Below are positions 6,093 through 12,714 of a DNA stretch of 23,172 bases, one piece after another. This DNA comes from a virus, in the IMG/VR virus record IMGVR_UViG_3300008117_000440, positions 2,437-25,608 of that record; one strand, given 5' to 3'. Numbering within the stretch: the first letter of the stretch is position 1; each line of letters opens with the position of its first letter. The notes under the pieces were generated by a model. It had not been told where the DNA came from. It ran no database searches and worked only from the letters and a program-made list of their open reading frames with translations. The translations under genes were made by a program, and so were the position numbers.

Positions 6093-8603
6093 TTAGTCTA
6101 CTCCTAATTCAGCAGAGAATGTAGCATCAATTGCTTTGTCAGGAGCATCTGGACCACCAACGCCTGGTACGGTACCACCACCACCTGGACTATCACCACC
6201 AGTGTCACTTGGAGGATTTTCAACAACAATTGATACAGATAATGTGTCTGAGACGCTGAGCGTGTCAACACCAGTGATAACAAACGCATAGGTGCCAACA
6301 GTTGTTGGAGCACCACTGAGGTAGTATTGGTGACCTATAGTTGGAGTAGCCTGTCTCTCTGTAGCCGCTGTTATTCCTGGCGGTAATGTGCCAGAAGAAA
6401 TAGACCACGTTAGAGGACCAGTTCCTCCTTCATATGAGACAAATACTTCCTCACCTCTGTCATTATAATTCACACCCACATAGCCTTTTGGTGTTGCTGC
6501 AACAACAAGTGCTAATGGATCCGCAGATGGAGGAGGTGGTGGCGGAGGTGGTGGCGGAGGAGGCGGAGGAGGTGGGGCTGGTGGCGTAGCAGCTTTACTC
6601 TGTAACTTAAATGATGCTTGCTTACCTAAGTCTGGTAAAGATATAGTAACTATTCTTAAATTATTTGAACCACCGTCTGATTTAGTTTTAACAAGTGCAA
6701 TATAAAATGCCGAGGAGATTTCTAGGTTACCAATACTGAATGTTCTGGTATACAATTTCCACTCACCATTGAGTGATGTTACCGCGCCTTCAACAGACGT
6801 ATCCAACAACGATTCTGTTAGTCCTGAAATAGAATATCTTACACCAGTGCCAACAGCTTGTGGGGAAGCACTAATTGATACAAAAAATGAATCCCCCTCT
6901 GTGAGAACAGTATCTGCCTCAATAGGTGTATTAGATGATGTCAGTAATGATAATGCATAATTAATTGGATCTGGTGTAGTTGAACTGTCAATAATGTTGA
7001 CTTGTTTAACTAAATTGAGAGATGGGATGGCAAATGTCATTGTCTCAGTTCCCGACTCTGTAGTAAAGTCCTCAATTGCTCTAATTGTAATAGAACCTAT
7101 ATTTTTATTAATTGTTATATTACCATTCAATGAAATTGCATTACCCAACGAATCTCCAATATCTCCTGCTCCAACACCCGTAATTCTATAAGGTATTGTT
7201 GTATCATCAGCGACAGTTGTAGTGTAGAGAGTAAATGTTACTAGTTGACCCTCGCTAATCTCATCAGCTGTTGAAGATAAACTGTATGTTGGGTTTGCAT
7301 CAGTGACATCTACAGTAAGGCTTAGATTCAAACTTGGTACTCTAATTCTAAATTTCTTATCTGTATCAACAATACCATTAGGTCTAATAGTAAACGTTTT
7401 TAGAGAATAAGGCAGATCTGCTGGCGACATCTGATCAGGACCATTATAACCAATTATAAAGGCACCAAACAATGGCTCACCAATATCTTCTGTTGTTACA
7501 CCATCAACAATATAATTAAATATTGTACCTAGAGATGATCGTGTATGTGTCAATTTGATTTCAATTGAATTACCTTCTTGAACTGATGCAGCAGATGATT
7601 CAAGTTTAATTACTGCTGGTGATAATGATGTATCAGCTATCGTAATTGGTAATGATGTTACCCATCCTGGCTGATTGACCTTAACATCAGGTAGAGCAAC
7701 AATCATTGTCTCCAGCCCTTCAGTGGTCAAGTCAGCTGCTGCCGTAATATCAATATGGCCAACATAATATGTTTCTACGTCATATCCTACAGGTTCACCA
7801 GCAAAGATTCCACCAGATGTTACAAACCTTGGCTTTCTTACTTCTGTAGACTGCACAGTGAAGTTACCACTTAATGGAACATCAATATCGCCTGCGCTTA
7901 CTCCACCAATGACATAGGGAACTGAGGCACCATCTGTCTTATTGGTTGTTATCAATGTAACTCTAATTGTTTCACCTTCTTCAATACCAGTTTTATCTGC
8001 ACCCAATACCCAATATTCATCAAGCCTTACTGGCACATCTCCATCATGGACAACAGTTAGTTTCATTGTAAGATCTTGGAATGCACCAGACGTTGATGTT
8101 ACTCTAATAGTAAATGTAAATGCTCCTATGGCATCTGGTGTACCTGAGAAATTGATTGGCGCTGTACAGTATGAATCAATAGGTCTTGTGCCACCTCGAA
8201 CATTGGTAGTAGCACCGGCTGCGATTGTTAACCATGCTGGTTTATTGCCACCACTCAAAACTGTTACAGTAAATACGCTATCAAAAGAACCCAATTCTAC
8301 AACAGACAGTCTATATTGACTGAATGCTGTATTCAATGCTACACCCTTTATTGCATTAGGGAGAACACCAGCATCATCAATCAAAAAACCAACAAATTGT
8401 AATGCCGATGATATTGTCATAGTATAATCATTATAGGCACTTTCAGGATCTGGCACTGTATCATCAGTAACTGTATAGCGCCAATTGTATGTGCCAATCT
8501 TTGTTGGCTGACCTTTTAATAATCCCGTTCGGCCACTGTTGAGAGTGGTTAATGATAAACCAGGAGGTAGACTACCACTTGTTAATGTCCATTTATATGG
8601 CAT
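6093..8603 (-). CDS. Multi-domain Ig/Calx-beta-like adhesin with poly-proline hinge
   Basis: 836 residues from ATG 8603, preceded 8 nt upstream by an AAGGAAGG ribosome site in a 17-nt gap. Visible architecture: a He_PIG-type Ig domain (1-70: SGSLPPGLSLTTLNSG, PTKIGTYNWRYTVTD); a second Ig-like domain (about 85-185); four Calx-beta-like repeats (about 195-330, 333-440, 441-545, 550-670) with the marks EGETIRVTL / EGNSIEIKL / EGQLVTFTL / EGDSFFVSI and TTEGLETM / TTESGTETM; an Ala/Pro segment with 16 consecutive prolines; another He_PIG domain (about 697-790: SSGTLPPGITA, APTTVGTYAFVITG); and a Gly-rich tail (GGDSPGGGGTVPGVGG). Such domains are common in adhesins and phage tail surface proteins. 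No signal peptide or anchor is seen, which fits a virion protein rather than a cell-surface one. It probably works with the 1257-aa adhesin in the same transcript. Confidence 0.87.
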   Translation of the reverse strand: MPYKWTLTSGSLPPGLSLTTLNSGRTGLLKGQPTKIGTYNWRYTVTDDTVPDPESAYNDYTMTISSALQFVGFLIDDAGVLPNAIKGVALNTAFSQYRLSVVELGSFDSVFTVTVLSGGNKPAWLTIAAGATTNVRGGTRPIDSYCTAPINFSGTPDAIGAFTFTIRVTSTSGAFQDLTMKLTVVHDGDVPVRLDEYWVLGADKTGIEEGETIRVTLITTNKTDGASVPYVIGGVSAGDIDVPLSGNFTVQSTEVRKPRFVTSGGIFAGEPVGYDVETYYVGHIDITAAADLTTEGLETMIVALPDVKVNQPGWVTSLPITIADTSLSPAVIKLESSAASVQEGNSIEIKLTHTRSSLGTIFNYIVDGVTTEDIGEPLFGAFIIGYNGPDQMSPADLPYSLKTFTIRPNGIVDTDKKFRIRVPSLNLSLTVDVTDANPTYSLSSTADEISEGQLVTFTLYTTTVADDTTIPYRITGVGAGDIGDSLGNAISLNGNITINKNIGSITIRAIEDFTTESGTETMTFAIPSLNLVKQVNIIDSSTTPDPINYALSLLTSSNTPIEADTVLTEGDSFFVSISASPQAVGTGVRYSISGLTESLLDTSVEGAVTSLNGEWKLYTRTFSIGNLEISSAFYIALVKTKSDGGSNNLRIVTISLPDLGKQASFKLQSKAATPPAPPPPPPPPPPPPPPPPSADPLALVVAATPKGYVGVNYNDRGEEVFVSYEGGTGPLTWSISSGTLPPGITAATERQATPTIGHQYYLSGAPTTVGTYAFVITGVDTLSVSDTLSVSIVVENPPSDTGGDSPGGGGTVPGVGGPDAPDKAIDATFSAELGVD
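6528..6575 (-). repeat. Sixteen-proline codon run in the 836-aa adhesin
   Basis: Sixteen consecutive proline codons (mixed CCA, CCT, CCG) between the last Calx-beta-like repeat and the C-terminal He_PIG domain. The run probably forms a stiff polyproline helix that projects the C-terminal domain. Mixed codons mean it is not simple triplet slippage of one codon. Confidence 0.85.
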
Positions 8604-8611
8604 TGATTGAT

Positions 8612-8619
8612 CCTTCCTT
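8612..8619 (-). promoter_or_regulatory. Ribosome binding site of the 836-aa adhesin
   Basis: AAGGAAGG in the 17-nt intergenic gap, 8 nt before ATG 8603. It fixes this start and implies independent translation initiation within the two-adhesin transcript. Confidence 0.7.
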
Positions 8620-8620
8620 A

Positions 8621-11600
8621 CTAAGAGTCACTTGCTAACATTGCTTGGCTGTCTCCGGCGACACCAATTGAGCCACCGCCAGTAGTGCCACCACTACCAC
8701 CAGCAATATTACCTGGATCGACAAATAGATCCTCTAGGATGATACCGCCCGTCACCGATCCAATATTTAGATTTACATCTTGACCTATTAAGGCATTACC
8801 TGGCTGGACAGCTGTAAACACTAAAGCAGCTGCTGCAGGTGGAGGTTCTATATAACCACCATTTGAAATAAAGACATAATCAGCTGTTACACCAGCTGGT
8901 AATACAGGTGGCTCGTAAATGAACCAATCAAATGCATCATTATTACTAGATGTGTCATTCTGGGTTGTTTCTGATCTTGCCCACAATCTACCGCAAGGGT
9001 ATGATTTACCATCAGATCCAATAAATGTTATAGCGCCGATAGCTGCAGCTCCTGTCTCAGCAAAGCTCATAATCATAAAATAACCAGTTGGTATGATTAC
9101 ATTAGGTGTTTCATTGCCATGGGCTGATCTATGTCCAATACTACTATAGTATCTTGTAGCGTTTGGGAATTTACCTGCATAAAGTGGTCTACCAGATAAA
9201 GCGTATATCGTACTGCCATTATGGAATCCAACAAACTTTGTCTCTGGACCATTGAGACCATTTTCAAAAGGTATTCTGCCATAGTCAATCTGCTCATTGC
9301 CATTACCAAAAACATCGAATGTATGATACATTCTTGGACCATGAGAGTATGTTGACAATCTATAGCATCTACCAGCAGGCATTGGCAAGCTAGCATTAAA
9401 TGATGCGGAAGCTGGGCTGCCTATACTATATGTTACACCAGATTCTGTACTTGTTAACTGGGCAGATACATCAACCTTACTAGATGATGTTGTTATTGTT
9501 GGTAGAACGCCACTAAAATTAGCACTACTATCATAATATACAGATTTTACAGTAATATTAGCTTGACCATTAACAGGATTTGAAACAACTGTAATATTAG
9601 CGTCAGTATTATCGCTAGTTGTTGCAAAAGCAAATCGAGGTGTTGGTATTGTTGTTTCAGATGTGTATGTTGCTGTATAATCAACTCTTTGTTGATAATT
9701 AACCTCAAGTGGATGAGGTTCTTGATAACCAAATCCATTATTAGATTTATTTGTAACTACAAAAGCCTTTGCAGTTGTATTATCTTGGGTAAGGACAACT
9801 TTAGCACCAGCTTTTGGTACTGGAACTTCTATTCCTTGTACTCTTAGATCTCTTAAAAACTTTCCGCCAGGCTTATCATATAATTCATATGTAAAATCAT
9901 AATCAAAGAAAATACCAATAAATGGTTTTAATGTAACTCTATCTCTTCTCTTATTAGAAGATGCTGGATGTTGTGCTGGCGCAGCATTTGTGTTTGCTGC
10001 TTCATTGTAGAATGGTCCAGCTACTTCAGTACCACCAAGTCTGTTGTCGACTCTTCTAATTTCGTAATCAACATTAATTGTACCTGGATAATCTGATTCA
10101 ACAATAATATCTTCGTAGTGATTTAAGACATAGGAGTAGCCACCACTAGAGCCTGTTACCTGACCACTTGAACCAGAAAAATTAATGCCGCCAATACCTA
10201 GGACATATGATGAATATGTTACAGGAAATTTTGTGGCAACTAATGTTGGTGCAAGCGCACTGACAGAAACGCTTACATCTTTAGTTACTGTTCTCGTGAT
10301 ACCCCTATAAACTGATTGAGCTATGACTTTATAAACACCAGATTTAGATGACTGAGTTGCAGTTGCAACAATTGTAATTTTTGTAGGTGATTCTTGTGTG
10401 ACTACTAGATCATCACCACTAACCTTTGCAGGGGGAAACTGAAGACTATGTGTACCCTGGACAGCTGATGAATCAAATATACCTGTTGCTGATTCTGTTT
10501 TTTTGTCTGATGATATTGAAACATTAGCGCCAAGTACTTCAAGCTTAGCAGTTGTAGCATCAATGTTTAAGTTCTGGACACTTTGTGTTTCAATTAGTCT
10601 AGCGCTTGGATCATAAAGATCACCAGTGACCATTGTTGTTTGGTTGTTTGATGTTCCAGTTGCTTGCGATGTGACAAAAACATTAGCTGCAGTTGAGTTT
10701 GTTGAAAAACCAGTTGTGGCATTATCACGAGACCATGTAATAGTACCAACAGATGTAGTACCTGTTACAAGTAATGAAGCAGTTGTACCCGATAAAGCCT
10801 CAAATTGAATATTAGAAGTAGATGCAGCATCTATACTATAGGTATATGGTAGTGATTCTGCTTTAATTAAAACATCTCGAATAGTTTCTGTCTTAACCAC
10901 AACATCATCATATGTTAATTGACCAACAAGCTCAAACGTTGCTGTATTAACAACAGCAGCCGGCTTGTTTTTGCCACTTGGAGATGTAGCTTTAATGTTA
11001 ACTGTTGATGTTGTGGGTAGATCATCTGTCTCAGATTTTGGACCAGGATTACTTCGTGTGATCGATGTCCACTTAAATGTGCCGGCACCCCATGTGGCAG
11101 TACCACTCGAAGTTGCAGTCTGAGCAGAGTAACCACTTTGTGTATTTGAAGGAGGTGGTGTTATTGTTAGACCATATGTACCAGCTCTCAACACAATTGG
11201 TGCTGACCTCTTTTGATCCATGATAATGTTATCAGGTGATCTTAGTGTAGCAACTACAACGACAGATGCTTTCTTGAAACCAAAACCACTAGCATCTTTA
11301 TTGTGATATAAACTTATTCTTTCAACCTTTGTGGATGTGTTTGAAGAAATAGTTTGTTGAGTAACTGTATCACCAGTTGTCTCAAGTGTAAATGTGATTG
11401 TGCCCTGGGCATAGTCTGGAGCAACTGAGTTATGTACCGCTGTAATATCAATTGTGGAGTATTGGCTGGCAGAATTTGAGAATTGATTGTTGGATAATGC
11501 AGCTGGTGTTAATGATGTAATTTGTCTATCAATAAATTGTGCTTTGATATCAATTGTAGATGTATTAGTTGCAACTACTTTTCCATTATTAATCATCTCA

Positions 11601-12394
11601 GATAGTAGAGAATACACTACAGCATTTGTTGATGGTCTTGGAGCTGAGACACCAAAAGATACACTATCCCCAACTCCAGGAAGAACGCCATCGAAGGTAA
11701 ACGTAGGAGTTATTTCTCCAGTGCCCGACAAATACTTTGGTGTAAACCTATATGTGGTTCCTGTCAATGATGCATTAGATGTTGCTGTTACTGTAACAAA
11801 TGCTGTTTGGGCTACGACACCTGTTGCATTAATAGTGAATGCTGGGGTAGCAATAACTTGGAAGGCAGTGTTGACGGCGTTTACCGTCAACTTTATATTT
11901 TTTGTGCATGTATTAACAGTATGACCACCAACTGTCATCACACCAGTCACAGTTAGATTGGCAACCTTAGTACCGCTTAGCGAAGACAATTTAACAACAG
12001 CAGTTTTGCTATTTGTTTTTGTTACTACAATGTCGCTAGCCGTAACACCATCAGAACCACTATCAATACTATAGGTCCATGTTAATAGAGGATCAAACAT
12101 GTCGCTATTGGCCTGAAGCGTAAGCTCAGCCGTTATTGGAGCACCACTTACTGCAATACCACCTTGGGTGTTCGTTGTTGACGTAGTAAAAATTTCTGAG
12201 AAACCAATTTTATTACTCAGATCGCTGAAAAGGATTTCTGTTCCTTGTCTTGATTTTGCTGCTGTTCCTGTTAATTGTCTAACAACAGTATTGGCGCCAA
12301 CATCTTGCTGAATACCAGAACCATCACCAGGATTGATTTCATCTCTGATGTCGGATACATCTAATGCATTGGCTGGTGTCGTTGGGGTGGTCAT
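8621..12394 (-). CDS. Giant Ig-repeat tail adhesin with a globular C-terminal domain
   Basis: 1257 residues, start MTTPTTPANALDVSDIRDEINPG, with AGGG about 8 nt upstream and a late promoter/terminator element just before it. Residues 1-60 (VVRQLTGTAAKSRQGTEILFSDLSNKIGF) resemble a short N-terminal element of many phage tail proteins that ends in 'ISFSDF.GK'. Residues about 60-720 hold roughly six Ig-like repeats of 90-110 residues, most ending in a beta-strand pattern of the kind TGVMTVGG...NIKLTVNA, VGQLTYDD...DVLIKAES or IAQSVYRG...DVSVSVSA. Residues about 720-1020 contain more divergent beta domains. Residues about 1025-1190 (GRCYRLSTYSHGPRMYHTF ... YPCGRLWARSE) look globular and rich in Tyr, His, Arg and Gly, followed by a Gly-rich tail (GGSGGTTGGGSIG). 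This C-terminal part is the best candidate receptor-binding unit. I do not recognise a named family for it. Confidence 0.86.
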   Translation of the reverse strand: MTTPTTPANALDVSDIRDEINPGDGSGIQQDVGANTVVRQLTGTAAKSRQGTEILFSDLSNKIGFSEIFTTSTTNTQGGIAVSGAPITAELTLQANSDMFDPLLTWTYSIDSGSDGVTASDIVVTKTNSKTAVVKLSSLSGTKVANLTVTGVMTVGGHTVNTCTKNIKLTVNAVNTAFQVIATPAFTINATGVVAQTAFVTVTATSNASLTGTTYRFTPKYLSGTGEITPTFTFDGVLPGVGDSVSFGVSAPRPSTNAVVYSLLSEMINNGKVVATNTSTIDIKAQFIDRQITSLTPAALSNNQFSNSASQYSTIDITAVHNSVAPDYAQGTITFTLETTGDTVTQQTISSNTSTKVERISLYHNKDASGFGFKKASVVVVATLRSPDNIIMDQKRSAPIVLRAGTYGLTITPPPSNTQSGYSAQTATSSGTATWGAGTFKWTSITRSNPGPKSETDDLPTTSTVNIKATSPSGKNKPAAVVNTATFELVGQLTYDDVVVKTETIRDVLIKAESLPYTYSIDAASTSNIQFEALSGTTASLLVTGTTSVGTITWSRDNATTGFSTNSTAANVFVTSQATGTSNNQTTMVTGDLYDPSARLIETQSVQNLNIDATTAKLEVLGANVSISSDKKTESATGIFDSSAVQGTHSLQFPPAKVSGDDLVVTQESPTKITIVATATQSSKSGVYKVIAQSVYRGITRTVTKDVSVSVSALAPTLVATKFPVTYSSYVLGIGGINFSGSSGQVTGSSGGYSYVLNHYEDIIVESDYPGTINVDYEIRRVDNRLGGTEVAGPFYNEAANTNAAPAQHPASSNKRRDRVTLKPFIGIFFDYDFTYELYDKPGGKFLRDLRVQGIEVPVPKAGAKVVLTQDNTTAKAFVVTNKSNNGFGYQEPHPLEVNYQQRVDYTATYTSETTIPTPRFAFATTSDNTDANITVVSNPVNGQANITVKSVYYDSSANFSGVLPTITTSSSKVDVSAQLTSTESGVTYSIGSPASASFNASLPMPAGRCYRLSTYSHGPRMYHTFDVFGNGNEQIDYGRIPFENGLNGPETKFVGFHNGSTIYALSGRPLYAGKFPNATRYYSSIGHRSAHGNETPNVIIPTGYFMIMSFAETGAAAIGAITFIGSDGKSYPCGRLWARSETTQNDTSSNNDAFDWFIYEPPVLPAGVTADYVFISNGGYIEPPPAAAALVFTAVQPGNALIGQDVNLNIGSVTGGIILEDLFVDPGNIAGGSGGTTGGGSIGVAGDSQAMLASDS

Positions 12395-12406
12395 TTCAAA
12401 CCCTAT

Positions 12407-12439
12407 AAAAAAAGGCTACGTATCTATTTATACGTAGCC
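12407..12439 (-). terminator. Intrinsic terminator after the 78-aa gene
   Basis: On the minus strand a perfect 10-bp stem (GGCTACGTAT / ATACGTAGCC, 12439-12430 and 12423-12414) with a 6-nt loop AAATAG is followed directly by seven T's (12413-12407). This is a textbook rho-independent terminator. It sits 19 nt past the stop codon of the 78-aa gene and would end the upstream transcript. Confidence 0.9.
12425..12432 (-). promoter_or_regulatory. T4-type late promoter box inside the terminator hairpin
   Basis: The minus strand reads TATAAATA exactly, the -10 box used by the gp55 sigma of T4-like phages. The box spans the end of the first stem arm and most of the loop. By T4 spacing, transcription would start about 6 nt downstream, inside the second stem arm, so the new transcript would lack the full hairpin. 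It would drive the 1257- and 836-aa adhesins with a leader of about 25-30 nt. That the box is functional is inferred from the exact match and its position. Confidence 0.78.
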
Positions 12440-12457
12440 CTAGTTGAGATTTGAAGC

Positions 12458-12694
12458 TTATTTTTGAATTTGTTCTTGTGCCTGGGGAGCAGGTTTAGGT
12501 GCTCGGAGTGCTTCAATCTTCTTTTTTAAATTTGTTATTTCTTCGTCTTTTTGTAATAATGCAGCCTCTAGCTGGGCCACCTTTTCAGTATTAATATCAA
12601 GTTGTGCTTTTAATAATATTACTTGTCCAGTAGTTTCAATCCACATATTTCTATGACCATTAAAAAGCCTTTCGACTAAATCATTTTGACTCAT
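12458..12694 (-). CDS. Small coiled-coil protein
   Basis: 78 residues, starting MSQNDLVERLFNGHRN, with GAGG about 7 nt before the ATG and a 20-nt gap after the 792-aa fibre gene. Residues about 25-65 form one strong heptad-type helix (ILLKAQLDINTEKVAQLEAAL, then KDEEITNLKKKIEAL). The tail is Pro/Ala/Gln/Lys-rich (PKPAPQAQEQIQK). There is no signal peptide or membrane segment. It is the last gene before a strong terminator. I do not recognise a family. A trimerising connector, small fibre chaperone or accessory virion peptide would each fit the context. Low-complexity charged coiled coils are hard to assign from sequence alone. Confidence 0.8.
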   Translation of the reverse strand: MSQNDLVERLFNGHRNMWIETTGQVILLKAQLDINTEKVAQLEAALLQKDEEITNLKKKIEALRAPKPAPQAQEQIQK

Positions 12695-12714
12695 AATAAC
12701 CTCAAAAAATTATA

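Noticed and set aside
8621-9420. Diversity-generating retroelement target in the C-terminal domain of the 1257-aa adhesin
   Set aside because: No reverse transcriptase, template repeat or accessory gene is in the window, and no second copy of this segment is seen; the Mtd-like domains here are only the N-terminal attachment type.
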